Source of the DNA: Tubulanus polymorphus
Taxonomy: Eukaryota; Nemertea; Palaeonemertea; Tubulaniformes; Tubulanidae
Length of the DNA stretch: 64,000 nt
Reading direction: 5' to 3'
Assembly: GCF_964204645.1 (NCBI RefSeq)
Contig: NC_134033.1
Span: 14,944,155 to 15,008,154 of the forward strand
Part shown: positions 1 to 10,745 of the stretch, in pieces
How positions within the stretch are numbered: the stretch's first letter is position 1
Layout: the number at the start of each line of letters is the position of its first letter
Translations under genes and position numbers: made by a program
Notes under the pieces: model-generated
Databases searched by the model: none
What the model saw: only the letters and a program-made list of their open reading frames with translations
Told to the model about the DNA's origin: nothing

Positions 1-313
1 TATCCACAATGAGGGCTGTTTCTTATCAAGAGGTTCCTTTTGTGCCACTTGTCACCAGCAAGAACAACAAGGCACCAGGGCGAGTTTTAATATAGACTGG
101 TATTATCTTTAACTCGATTGAAAATGAATTTCGAGTTAACCCGCAGGTTCATGTTAATACCACTCTATTAAACCGGGTCCAGAAATTCAAATTTTCCTGA
201 CTTCATGAAGAGCCAGAATTCCCCGATGTTCTGTAAGAACCTGAAAAGACCTCATTTCACTCACTGATTTACTCCGTATTTTATCTTACCGTGTGTTGGT
301 GTATGTTTTCTAG
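1..313. repeat. Intronic repeat-derived sequence left of RSRC1 exon
   Basis: No coding exon is seen here. The first 60 bases match, inverted, the interior of a dispersed element whose fuller copy is at 16808-17178. Bases about 95-182 look like half of the GGGTCCAGTT foldback family. Bases about 185-245 end with the GTTCTGTAAGAACCTG terminus of the first family. The stretch is therefore intron sequence of the RSRC1-like gene, built from old transposon pieces. Confidence 0.5.
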
Positions 314-1326
314 CTCTCGCCGACCAGAAACTAAAGAAACAAGGAGTTCTGAGTTCATCGCCGTCGTTGATACAAACCGAAGAAGAGATCAACGATCAAC
401 TGGAACGAGCGAAACTAATCGACAACATCGAGAGAGACGGATTCGATCAGACCGCTTTCAGATCAACGAAATCACAAAAGGTTCGGAATATTTCCCGGGA
501 TTCTTACAGATCGTGGAATCCGAAATTCCCTTGACCAAAATTCCCTTGTTTGAATGATAGAATAAATCCTTGTGTCAATCGTCAACAAGACACCAAAAAT
601 TCAAATTCCCTGATTGAATTATAAGATATCCTCAGTGAGGGCTGTTTCTCATCATGGAGTTCCTTGTGCCACTCGTCACAAGCAAGAATAAGACACCAAA
701 CAAAAATTCTAAATCCCTGACTTTTCAAGAAACAGGGTCAGTCCGCTTTTCCCTGCAGGGAAAAAAAGCGAAATTCCATGATCTGTAGGAACCTTAACTT
801 TGAAGACTTAAGATTGTTGCCACTTGAAAACAGTTTGAAGATTTACCGGTAGTAAAGTAGATGTTCTTATAATTCGACCATTGTAGGAGGATGGTATCGT
901 TAATCTACCCAGTCACAACGATGTTATATTCGGTGCTGAAATTCCGCAATTCGCGCCGACTAAACCTAAAATCATGTATCAGGAATCGGACACCCCGTTT
1001 CATCCAATTGTAAGTATTTCGTCCAGGTTTTCCCTTAACCTCTGCCCTTTTAAACTGATTCTCTGAAAATATTCAAATCATTGAAGTTGCTCCCGTTCAA
1101 TTTTCTCCATCTCTGGTTCGAAATCCTCGGCAATGAATTTATCAATTTCAAACCCTTCGGGTCACGTATGAAAGGCAGAAAACCTGTTATCGCTGCTTTG
1201 CAGCTATATTTGTTTACTATTATTATATTTCAGTATTACGAGAGCGATGAAGTGAAATTCGAACGCTGGAAAATAAGATTAATGGAAATGAGAAAACAGA
1301 AATTAGCAGAAATGACTATTCACTGA
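314..1326 (+). CDS. RSRC1: RSRC1-like SR-related splicing factor, C-terminal exons (5' partial)
   Basis: Three coding exons are joined: 314-480 (enters with 2 nt of a codon), 887-1009 and 1234-1326 (TGA). Acceptors are TTTCTAG, TTGTAG and TTTCAG. Donors are GTTCGG (weak) and GTAAGT. The joined 127 or so residues contain ERAKLIDNIERDGFDQTAFR and, near the end, PTKPKIMYQ and FERWKIRLMEMRKQKLAEM. From memory, this order matches the C-terminus of human RSRC1 (an acidic EIEAIESDSF-like helix, then PTAIKYQ, then a W-F-K-R-L basic helix). RSRC1 is a nuclear SR-related protein that acts in 3' splice-site choice. The RS domain would lie to the left of the window. Identity rests on a divergent C-terminus, so another SR-related coiled-coil protein is possible. 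Confidence 0.66.
485..800 (-). mobile_element. Dispersed MITE with TTCTTACAGATC-type ends, in RSRC1 intron
   Basis: Bounded by ATTCTTACAGATCGTGG on the left and CATGATCTGTAGGAACC on the right. The interior, TATCCTCAGTGAGGGCTGTT followed by a GTGCCACTCGTCAC block, is shared with 1-60, 16808-17178, 40880-41125 and 50505-50735. No protein is encoded. It starts a few bases after the donor of the 314-480 exon. Confidence 0.55.
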
Positions 1327-1412
1327 CCGCTGCCCCCCACACCCCCTAGATGTGTACATACATGCTTTATGCCTTCGTAATTATTAAATGTATCTGCAAT
1401 TTTTCTACACTC

Positions 1413-1418
1413 AATAAA
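1413..1418 (+). terminator. RSRC1 poly(A) signal AATAAA
   Basis: AATAAA lies 87 bases after the RSRC1 stop codon, followed by a T-rich stretch. A short 3' UTR is inferred. Confidence 0.5.
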
Positions 1419-2135
1419 TATATTGTACATATTTTTCAACAAGTTTCTTTACTCATGCTAAGTTCGGTTCTGTCAGGGTGGCCGCTTGTATTCGACTTGC
1501 TTCTTCTCGGCGATTATTCCCCAGCACGCACGCTTTTTTCCCTGAATTGATCTGCTACAGTCAAATAATATAAGTCGAGAATGATATTCTCTTACATGAA
1601 AATAAACTAGAAAATCTTGCTCACAAGGAAGAATCATCATCAAAGCATTACAGAGTTGTTCATCGCTGGTTTTTAACTGGAGTAGTGAACTGTGCGCTGA
1701 ATCCAGTTCCTAGTTTCATCTCTGCCGATGAAAACCGGAATAAAACAAGTTTAATATACATTCATAGTTTATTACTGGTAAATATAATCATCACAACAGT
1801 TTTAAATACATAGTCGGAAAAATCATCATTATTGAACCTAATTGGAGAAACCACTGCGAAATGAGAGATAATCACAAGATGATTGTCACCTAAAACACGA
1901 TTTATTGTTTGTTCTTTTTAGAATTAACGACTGTATTCACAAGATCTTTTATAGGTAGAATTTCGTAAAGACCGTCCCTTGTGGGGAGTTGGCATAGGTG
2001 GCGATATAATAACTCAGCCTGGACGCTGGAACCCCTTTGACATTCAGCATTTTACGAAATCCAATTTCTGATCGTCCACGCTTAACGTGTATTCAGCACT
2101 TCTCACGAGAGACAGTGTCAATTGAGAGTGAACTA

Positions 2136-2302
2136 CAGTGGAACCTCGTTAAAACGAACTCGGCTACAACGATTCATCGGATATAACAAATATAGAATAG
2201 CGTCTCAAGTAAGAAAATTTAATTAATTTCATACTGGATTTAGTGAACTATAGGTTTTAACGAACAGATTTTCTGATAGTTCACTGTAACAAGGTTCCGC
2301 TG
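2136..2302. mobile_element. pogo/Tigger-like MITE with TA target duplication
   Basis: Begins CAGTGGAACCTCGTTAAAAC and ends ACAAGGTTCCGCTG, which are imperfect inverted repeats, flanked on both sides by TA (2134-2135 and 2303-2304). The interior has the ATTCATCGGATATAACAAAT type of sequence also seen at 15417-15758. A CAGTGGAACC terminus with a TA target is typical of pogo/Tigger non-autonomous elements. No transposase remains. Confidence 0.65.
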
Positions 2303-2896
2303 TACAAACACCGGACATTAGACATTTTATCAGCGCACTTTCAAAAACTGATCATCCACACTTCACATCAGTTCAGAACTTCACCTGAGACATTTTAAAT
2401 TGAAAATGAACAACAAATGCCAGACATTAGACATTTTATCAGCACGCTTAAATGTTGAATGTCTGAAGGGCTGCAGGTTCCATGCTGTAGATTAATGCCT
2501 GCAAGAGAAGACACCCCCCAATAGGAACATTTATACAAAATATAGATATATAGAACAATAAATCTACCAGTAGCAAGAAGAGAATGCACCAATAGTAAGT
2601 ATCAGCAATATCGCTGTATCTACGCTCGTCATTCTGTGTTACTGTTATATATCCATAGCAACTGCGCGTTGCTATAGCAGATAACGATGTAACACTTCCG
2701 ACGTAACCGTAGATACAAATCACAAAGTCGAGTTTAAGCACCTACCGGTAATGTGTAAGTATATACAGAGCATAAACAAAATATATCGTGAAAATACTTT
2801 GCCTTTTTCTCAAATGAACCTTACTCGGAAACTGTCGGGTTTCATAGACCAGGTATTCACGTAATCGCCTGGAGTAAGTGGTTTGCAGTTTTACAC

Positions 2897-2984
2897 CGGG
2901 ATCCAGTTCCGCAGTTCTGAGTTAACAACATCGAAAATTAACTAATTTCAATTCCCAACTCACAACTGTAGAACCGGACCCGGG
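2897..2984. mobile_element. GGGTCCAGTT-family foldback element
   Basis: The left arm, CCGGGATCCAGTTCCGCAG, pairs with the right arm, CTGTAGAACCGGACCCGG, around an A/T-rich centre with GAGTTAAC and CAATTCCCAACTCAC. It is about 88 bp and entirely hairpin-forming. The same design recurs at 8728-8826, 29951-30076 and 37833-37898. Confidence 0.6.
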
Positions 2985-3625
2985 TAACAAAGTCACCCAT
3001 AAATTATCAACCTGGGCCTGGTGTTATAGACCGGGTATCGAAGTTACCCCTGAGGGATAAATCCTCAACCTGGGTGATAACTAACACAGTAACAATGAGA
3101 AACTATGGAAATAACTGGCAAATTTCAAAATGTTCCAGGGATTATTGTGCTCCCCCCCGACCACATCTATGAATCTCAGCCCTGAAATATACTTTCAACC
3201 CCAGAGCAACTTAAGTAAACATATCTCAGTCTTCACTCCTGGAATGACTCGCCCTCAATAACCCTAGACTATTATAACAGAAAATTACATTTCGTCCCTT
3301 CTCTCATATATGAAAATAATTTGTGTGGCTTTAAGAAAATAAAACTATTTTGTGACCTTCATTCATTCAAATCATTGCGATTACTACTAAATTAAATGCA
3401 ATCAGATAACTGAAAATCCGATCGAAGGGAAAACACCCTACGTATATACACTACTGTGATAGGACGATACATAGATATATAAAGTATGGAGTTTAGATGT
3501 AGAAATTACAACAAGTAGAAATATAGCAATATAAGATTTAAGGTAGAACCAACTAAACTAAACTATCGGGATATACTACTAAAACTATAGTCATTGTTAT
3601 CTCTGACTAGAACTACAAATATATA

Positions 3626-3628
<3 letters not shown>

Positions 3629-3661
<33 letters not shown>
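3629..3661. repeat. (TTA)n microsatellite
   Basis: About eleven perfect ATT units in the intergenic region. Confidence 0.9.
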
Positions 3662-4287
3662 TGCTATTGTAAGCTGAATCTAAAAGATTGATGAACTCGA
3701 AACTTTCTTAATCGTGGTTTATACCGGTATCAATCTGCTGCACAGACGGACCCCACTCTCTTCAGTACAGTACTTCACCCGAGGCATTCTTAAGTGGCAA
3801 TCAAACTACTAATACCAAATATTATCCATTTTATCAGTGTACTTTCAGAAACTGATCGTCCACACTTCACTTCACCTGAGACATTTTCAATTGAAAATGA
3901 ACTACAAACACAAGATATTAGACATTTAATCAGCACATTTTCAAAAACTGATTGTCCACACTTCACTTGTGTTAAGTACTTCACCTGAGACCTGACATTA
4001 GACATTTATCAGCACATTTTTGAAAACTGCTGATCATCCAGACTTCACACTACAATATTGATTACGTGAAGGCTCTGTCCAAGCGGCAGATTGATACCTG
4101 TATTAAACCAGTCTAATCTCTATTACTATATATTGCTGTTAATCTCAAGAGACATTAATCGTTTGGTAGAGTATTGATTGATATTAACAAACTAGAGGAG
4201 TATCTGTAAAGAATTGTATGAAATATTCCCAGAATTTCTAGGAATATCTAAACTATTCAAGCGGTGGTGGAGTATCCAGTGGGCGAT

Positions 4288-7200
4288 CTAAGCTACTTGT
4301 TCATATTTATCCATTTTCACGGATCTGGCCAGACAACAGGCGAGCAGCGCTCCGATCAGCTGAGGATGAAGAAAATAGAATTATTGAACTTCTATTTCTA
4401 TCCCGAAACGATTGCCTCCTCCTCCAGTAAGGATTCGAACCTGATGGCATCGAGACTCGTCACGGTACAAAACCCTGCCACACTAGACCGCTACATGCGC
4501 AACTTAGATGATGTCATTAAAATATTAGCCAATCAGAAATCCCGTTTTATTTTTGCCCGGGGTTTTTCTGTGTATAGTTCTTCCGTGAAATTTGTCACAG
4601 CAATTATACAACAGAAAATCTGATTGGTGCCGCAAGTTTTCGGTCTACTGTGGCAGGTTCGTGCCGTGGCTGAGTCTCGAGCGATGCCTTCAGATTCGGA
4701 TCCCTACCGAGGGAGGATGAAAAGTAAATCAGGTTTTATTGTATTGTGATTGATATTTACCATGAGGAACGAAACGCCGATCACCGATCCTCCGATTATA
4801 CTGAAATTATTCTTCATGAATTCCGTCACGAGTTTAAAACAGCCCTGAAAATCAAATCATCGATACGACATTTAAAAATTCCTACAGACGGCAGCGTAAT
4901 ACAGAAAGACTTTAAAAAATCCATATTTTAACCCTTTCAGTGCATTTACACCGCAGTGCGGTGTATGAATCGTTGCGGTGATGGATTTTGGTAGTACATC
5001 GCACTGCGGTGTATTGATGTAATTAGTACCATAATCAGTTTTTATCTCTATTGAAAGATGGCAGCACCTGTCAAACATAGTGAAATACTAGTAACTAACG
5101 AGACACCGCGCTGCGGTGTAGATGCACTATAGTGGTATTCCCATTATTCAACACACTAGGGTGGATTTTTTCAAAATTTTCAAATTATCTCCAGCACTAT
5201 TGGGTATTGATTAGTCAGCACTGAAAGGGTTAAACATGCTAAATTCATCAAGTTAGGTCTAGATGTATATAGATCCCTCCGGTAGTATGTAAATAGTATG
5301 TTGTAAATAACATTTATTACGGCTTAAAATAATCTTATTTCCTTTTTTTTGTAAATAATTGTAAATACTGTTTTTTCCTCCATATTCCATGGAAATGGTT
5401 GGAGTGTAATAAATATTCGTATTCGTGTATATCTCGTTTCACAGTTTTGCCCCTATAATATTGAAATCCTTCAAAATCGATGACAAATCGAGACACGACT
5501 GTTGAACGTATAAACGTACCTTGGTGTAAATGGCGTTGGGATCTTTCGTGTTGCATTTCGGTGTCTTGCAGCAGCTATCCGGAATCCGATGACCTAGTTT
5601 ATCCCAGTCGGCGGTACTATTCATTCCACAACAATGTAACTGCAATAAAAACATCACCGTAACAAAATCAACAGAATTGAAAGATAAAAAGAAGTTAATT
5701 GATATTCTGGGGTAAGTTGCTCAAAAGTGGTTTAGGCTAAAAGAAATTGATACCCTGTTTCTCATTTCTGGCCGCCTATCTATCCTGTACATAACTTCTT
5801 TTAAAATCATGATCAAGCTTATAATAACAGACCCGGCAGTTATAGAAATTAACTGATTACGAATGCTATCGCAGTTTACTAAAGTGACCCGGTCGTTTAG
5901 GAGAAACAAGGTATCATTTTTAGTCTTAGATTTAGCCTGTGGACGAACACCATGTTGACAACACATTTCAATCGTCACTAGGCCAACAGCATCGTAACGT
6001 ACCCCCTTTTGTAAATCATCGACATCCTTTGTTAATTGTTTATCAGTTCCGTACTTGCTGTATGCTTTATTCAAACCCTCTTCAAATCCGGATTCCAACT
6101 GTAAACATAAAAACATAAACATATTATATACACATGTTAGTATGAATACTTCATGGACCTACTTAAATTTGGTTTCATAAATGATCCCTAAATTATCTTG
6201 AGTAAGTTTGTCCAATTGTCCAATTATTTACTTCACTTCGTCCCCTTAATTACCTAAGTCCTCTTCATTTCCTAATTAAAGTTAGTTTGTCACCCTCTGA
6301 GTCCCAGTTACACCCCTACGTACCTCAGTAAGTCCCCTTAATTATCTCAGTAAGTCCTCTTAATTATCTCAGTAAGTCCCCCTTAATTACCTCAGTAAGT
6401 CCCCTTAATTATCTCAGTAAGTCCTCTTAATTATCTCAGTAAGTCCCCCTTAATTACCTCAGTAAGTCCCCTTAATTATCTCAGTAAGTCCTCTTAATTA
6501 TCTCAGTAAGTCCCCCTTAATTACCTCAGTAAGTCCCCTTAATTATCTCAGTAAGTCCTCTTAATTATCTCAGTAAGTCCCCCTTAATTACCTCAGAGAG
6601 TCCCCTTAATTATCTCAGTAAGTCCCCTTAATTACCTCAGAGAGTCCGCTTAATTATCCCAGTAAGTCCCCTTAATTATCCCAGTAAGTCCCTTTAATTA
6701 CCTCAGTACATCCCTACATTTCTTCAGTGTGACGTACCTGTCCTTTGAAAACAAATCCCGTTATTCCGGCAGCTAATTCAGCGATGAACATTAAAACCAG
6801 GAATACTGAAAACTAGAAAATCAAAATAACTAAAGTTAGAATCAATGAAACAATGCACTCCTCATTAGTCTGTACTGGCATCAGACCACAATTAGGTTAG
6901 TGGCTCAAAGATGCGTAGGGCCGGAGCCCAAAAATAGTACCTAGAGTGAAGTAGAGGTCCTCTATAAATGTTGCCATTATTTCTGCAAATGGGATAGGTA
7001 ACGAATTTCGGTTATATGTATGAAATCCATTAGTCCTGAGATACCCCTCCTTTCTAAAGCTTTGATTATTTCAAAAGTTAGGTTGGTTATGTGGCGCGAG
7101 AACCACTTCAATGCGTAGCTAAGATGCTGGCCTATGAGCCATAAGCAGGAATTCCCCTGAATTTACGCGCTTATATATGAACTAAACTCTCGAATTTCTT

Positions 7201-7497
7201 GTTTTTACTATAGGATATAGAAGATTTTGTAGTGGTCTGAGCTCTACTGGTAAAACTGCTCACAGTTGGGTGAATTTACTAAAATCTAGTTGGAAATACA
7301 TTATTTCCCTCGTTCTGAACTTGGACAGCCCCAATGCAGCAGTTTTAATGTACAGTTTACAGTGTTCTTCTGAATCAAAGTATCCTATCGAACAAAATTC
7401 AACCAGAAATGTGTATCAAAACCCTTTTAATGCATCAGTTTTTGATTTAGCAGTGTATTGTTTGTTGCAGTGTATTCTTATTACTAATAAAATAATG

Positions 7498-7535
<38 letters not shown>

Positions 7536-7852
7536 AATATTAGTAGTAGTTTTTATCTCAATTAAAAGATGGCAGCACCTGTCAAACATAATAAAATACT
7601 AGTAAGTAACGATACACCACACTGCTGTGTAGACGCACTTAAGTGGTAAACCTGTTATTTAACACAATAGAGTGGATTTTTTTTAAATTTTTAATTACCT
7701 CCACAGCACTTTCGGGTATTAATCAGTCAAATTTGACACGATAGTTCAATTAGTTCACCAGGGGGGTATTATTCACTCTAGATGAGTGCGAAATTAGCAT
7801 CAGGAGATTTCGTGTAAATTGATGCAGTCAGTGACGCAGTGATATTGAGAGG

Positions 7853-7886
<34 letters not shown>

Positions 7887-10745
7887 TGATTCTCTGGAGA
7901 AATGTGAATTCCAGTCACGTAGACGCAGAACAGTGAGTCACATACTAACTGCCACATAGCTGCTACTCCCACTCAATCGGTCAGAATCGTCGGATTCTAG
8001 AATTTTTTTCATGGTGGTTTCGCAACCGGACATAAATCGCGAGTCGCCCTCATTTATAAGCGCCGAGTTAACAAAACCGCGAACACACGTCGCGCGATAA
8101 ACAATAAAACATATAAATACTTAGCGCGTCACTATGGCAACAGTAAGAGACGCCGAGACTCGGGCGGTAGTTGAAATGAAATCGTGGAAATAAAACGACA
8201 CTCGAGATTGCATTTCAACAGCGCAGCTCTCGGGATAATCGCTGCTCGTTTCGAAATCACAATAAGACATTTGAAAAAAGAAAAACAGCTCCAAAAACAT
8301 TAGTAACATAAAACTAACAGCATTTTTAGAAGTCGATGAAAAGTGCTGTCAGTAACGAGCTGAAGTTTTTTCAGGAAGATTTCGTTGAAATATGAAAGAA
8401 AATTTATCTCAAATTAATCAGTAATCATTGTTGAGACCCTCGGTAACGTCATTAGTTAGGATTTGATTCAGAGTTGACACGTTGAAAACGAACTGATTTT
8501 TAACTCGAACTACTTCACAACTGTGGAACTGAATCCAGTATTTCTCACCGCGAAATCAGTGTTATTGACGAGCTGTATAACCACTAGGCAAGTGAACTAG
8601 TTCTATTGGTCTACTGGTTAGCTGTATAACCACTGACCAAGTGAACTAGTTCTATTGGTCTACTGGCAAGCTGTATAACAACTAGGCAAGTGGACTATAG
8701 TTCTATTGGTCTACTGGGTCCAGTTCCACAGTTCAGAGTTAAGATTTGACCCGAGTTAACTCATTGAAAATGAACTAATTTCAACTCAGAGTTAACTCTA
8801 ACTCACAACTGTGGAACTGGATCCTGGTTAGCTGTATAACCACTGACCAAGTGAACTAGTTCTATTAGTCTACTGGTTAGCACCCTTGCTTTCTACGTAA
8901 GACACCCGGGTTCAATTCCCAGTGAGTGCACATTATTTCACAGTCACTTCTCTTAATCATTACATCAGGAACGACAGTTGAGTTGACAGCAGTTCGGATC
9001 AAGCGATCAAAAACTCCGCAAATTACTTCCGCTGAAAAAGATGGGTTTTCAGATAAGAAGTCGCACTTACCACGTAGAGCAGAATGGAATAACCTTTAAC
9101 CGTGCAGCAACAGCCCAGTGTGCCGATGATAATAATGGCCGCCCCGATTCCGATCAGGATGTACGGGGCCTGCGGGTAGTAGGTCGTCGTCAGTTCCATG
9201 TACCGATACAAATCTAACTTCATCCATATTCCCAGAGCTAATAACGCTATACCAGTCACCTAGAAATAATACATAGTCTCAAATATTACTCTGTACCCTA
9301 TCAGGGTTCTTATAGATCAGTCATACTTGGATATAGGGAGTTTGAATCAAAGGAACAAGCCTTGAGGAAGTGTCTGCGTTGCGTTCATATCCCAATTACT
9401 ATAGACTCCTCCTAAATCAGTATTGTTTATCTCGATAAACCATTAATTCAGTGGTTTTGTAGCCTGACCAGATTTCTATCCTTAACACAACTGAATTTGG
9501 TTTATAATTCATAACTGCCTAATTGGGTAAAAACAATCCAGGTCCCAACTATAGCGATTTAGGGGTTTAGTAGTCTACTGTACAACTAAAAACTAGACAA
9601 AAATTGTTAATTACCTTTTTCTCAAAATTGAAGACGTTTCAGGCATTATAAAAGCAGTTTCAAGTACATTTGAAAGTATTTTCGATTTAGCGAGGGTTTC
9701 AACAATGTTAACAGGTACTGATTACAATTCCTCGTTTCATGTTTCAATTACAGTTTCATGAAAAACGGTTCAGTTTGAAATTGTTGCGCAAGAATCACAA
9801 TGTACATACAATCCGAATATCCCGAGGGACCGTATCGAAGTACCGCGTGTATTATCTGTTTAATCAGTCGTTGATCGCAATATCTTTGATAAAATGATAT
9901 GAGAAAAATCCCACTTGAATAGATAGCTAAAAGTTTATTCAAAAGTACTAGGTAGCAAACACCCAAAATATTTCTAATATCTTTAGTCAACTTTTAGCTA
10001 CCAATTCATTTATTGTGGGGGATTTTACTCTTATTATCCGTTGAACTCGAGGGACCATATTATCGAAGAACCATATCTGGTTAACCCGAGGGACCATATC
10101 AAAGTCAATGTATGCATCGAGTATGAAATGATATTCGACTTGAAGTCAAACAATGGGCAACACTTTCATCAAATATTTCACGCGATCAAAGTCCACATAG
10201 ATATATGAAAACTGCTGTAAGTCACGACAAATGACAAATATATCGTAGATATTAATACTTCACACGATATCATCATCGCCGCGTGGAGTATCAGCCGGTT
10301 ACCATGGTAACGTGATTCCGAAATTGCGCACACAACGCGAAACAGACACAAGTTCACTACGATAATTCACCGATAGCCTGTGAAATATAACCGCTCTCAG
10401 GGTGGAACTATAGCTGTTATTCCCATTTCGCCTTTTCCTAATTCGCCTTCAAATTAAGACAGCGTTTTGTGGATCAGATCGGACCCCAAATTTTCAAAGT
10501 GACAATCAAATAAAGCGTCATCCATTTCAAATAATCAAAATAAAAAATGCCTTACTTCGTTGGTTTGGGGTTTAAAACATGAATTACTGCCCTCTCTATT
10601 CGTGGACAGTTCAGTAATCGTAATTAGCCCATTTACGATTAATTAGGTCGTGTTTTAATTAGGTAATTCTAAAACTTACCCAGAATATGAAGTTGAAAAC
10701 CATCATTAACGTTTTCAAACATCCTATTGCTGCTTTCCCGGCCAT
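4288..10745 (-). CDS. TSPAN6/7: Tetraspanin, TSPAN6/7-like, complete
   Basis: Seven exons, minus strand: 10745-10680, 9259-9071, 6812-6738, 6098-6003, 5639-5520, 4844-4761 and 4359-4288. All junctions are phase 0, giving 233 residues. The protein shows TM1 (residues about 12-34), TM2 with GCC (about 55-80), TM3 (about 86-108), a large extracellular loop with CCG (145-147), PDSCC (162-166) and GC (183-184), then TM4 crossing the last junction and ending CCLARS. This is the normal tetraspanin four-pass layout, with six loop cysteines including the CNTKD cysteine. The end of exon 1 (CLKTLMMVFNFIFW) and the loop-TM4 join (GCFKLVTEFM) resemble TSPAN7. It organises membrane microdomains with integrins or receptors. 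The start is the first ATG of the exon. Introns carry SINEs, a piggyBac-like MITE and minisatellites. Confidence 0.9.
4420..4510 (-). mobile_element. tRNA-derived SINE copy 1
   Basis: On the minus strand it contains a perfect Pol III B box, GGTTCGAATCC, preceded by GTGTGGCAGGGTTTTGTACC and GAGTCTCGATGCCATCA. The same order occurs at 4640-4725 on the plus strand and at 22625-22715 on the minus strand. It sits in the last tetraspanin coding intron. It does not fold as an intact tRNA, so a tRNA-derived SINE is the best reading. Confidence 0.6.
4640..4725 (+). mobile_element. tRNA-derived SINE copy 2
   Basis: Shares the GTCTACTGTGGCAGG, GAGTCTCGAGCGATGCC and CAGATTCGGATCCCTAC order with the copy at 4420-4510, but on the opposite strand. 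The B box is decayed (GATTCGGATCC). The two copies make an inverted pair within one intron, so the pre-mRNA could form a hairpin. Confidence 0.55.
4932..5229. mobile_element. piggyBac-like MITE, intact ends and TTAA target duplication
   Basis: 298 bp. Terminal inverted repeats are CCCTTTCAGTGC (4932-4943) and GCACTGAAAGGG (5218-5229), flanked by TTAA on both sides (4928-4931 and 5230-5233). Inside are sub-terminal inverted motifs ACACCGCAGTGCGGTGTA and ACATCGCACTGCGGTGTA. TTAA targets with CCC(T) ends are the hallmark of the piggyBac superfamily. There is no transposase. It is inserted in the tetraspanin intron between exons 5 and 6. Confidence 0.85.
6297..6715. repeat. 22-bp minisatellite in tetraspanin intron
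   Basis: About 18 units of a 22-23 bp sequence with core CCCCTTAATTATCTCAGTAA. CCCC/CCTC and TTATC/TTACC variants alternate in a threefold higher-order pattern. It lies 22 bp from the 3' side of the exon at 6738-6812. Confidence 0.9.
7494..7531. repeat. (ATA)n microsatellite
   Basis: Perfect AAT units in a tetraspanin intron, directly beside a decayed piggyBac-like MITE fragment. Confidence 0.9.
7548..7735. mobile_element. Decayed piggyBac-like MITE fragment
   Basis: Matches the right half of the 4932-5229 element (AAAAGATGGCAGCACCTGTC, then a TAACGATACACC block, then GGGTATTAATCAGTC) but lacks both terminal repeats. Confidence 0.6.
7847..7886. repeat. (GA)n microsatellite
   Basis: Nearly pure GA dinucleotide run in a tetraspanin intron. 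Confidence 0.9.
8570..8935 (+). repeat. Tandem 50-bp units with nested foldback and tRNA-like tail
   Basis: Four units built on GCTGTATAACCACTGACC, a GTGAACTAG block and TCTATTGGTCTACTGG. A foldback element of the GGGTCCAGTT family (8728-8826) is inserted between the third and fourth. The last unit continues into GGTTAGCACCC and CCCGGGTTCAATTCCCAG. That is a good Pol III B box with a paired T-stem and suggests that the array grew from the head of a tRNA-derived SINE. No complete tRNA cloverleaf is evident. Confidence 0.55.
9300..9740. mobile_element. Diverged CAGGGTCCCTACA-type MITE fragment
   Basis: Shares interior blocks (CCCAATTACTATAGACTCC, GATAAACCATTAATTCAGTG, AACTAGACAAAAATTG) with 23285-23790, 46811-47129, 49690-50080 and 61540-61960. 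Termini are degraded here. No ORF. Confidence 0.5.

Larger units (their letters stand above)
1419..4287. other. Intergenic region between RSRC1 and tetraspanin 3' ends
   Basis: Two genes converge here. No convincing exon is seen. The stretch holds a CAGGGTGGCC-ended repeat fragment (about 1476-1560), a pogo-like MITE (2136-2302), a foldback element (2897-2984), a (TTA)n microsatellite near 3629-3661, and a diverged repeat around 3770-4050 containing several copies of a TCCACACTTCAC motif and a CAGCACATTTTC-like motif. Parts of the tetraspanin 3' UTR must lie at the right end. Confidence 0.5.

Noticed and set aside
2448-2741. 97-codon minus-strand ORF with a hydrophobic segment
   Set aside because: No similarity recognised, and not needed for the tetraspanin once its last exons were found.
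5439-5500. Short tetraspanin ending QSCLDLSSILKDFNIIGAKL after the PDSCC exon
   Set aside because: Would need a 20-nt intron or read-through and would lack TM4; the true GC/TM4 exon is 4761-4844.
5721-6002. Continuation of the tetraspanin exon into a 90-residue tail with a hydrophobic stretch
   Set aside because: Read-through past the exon 4 donor (GTACGT at 6002). The CCG exon at 5520-5639 and TM4 exons at 4761-4844 and 4288-4359 give the normal protein.
8840-8935. A functional tRNA gene
   Set aside because: B-box and T-stem are good, but no acceptor-stem pairing or clear A box/anticodon arm; a SINE is more likely.
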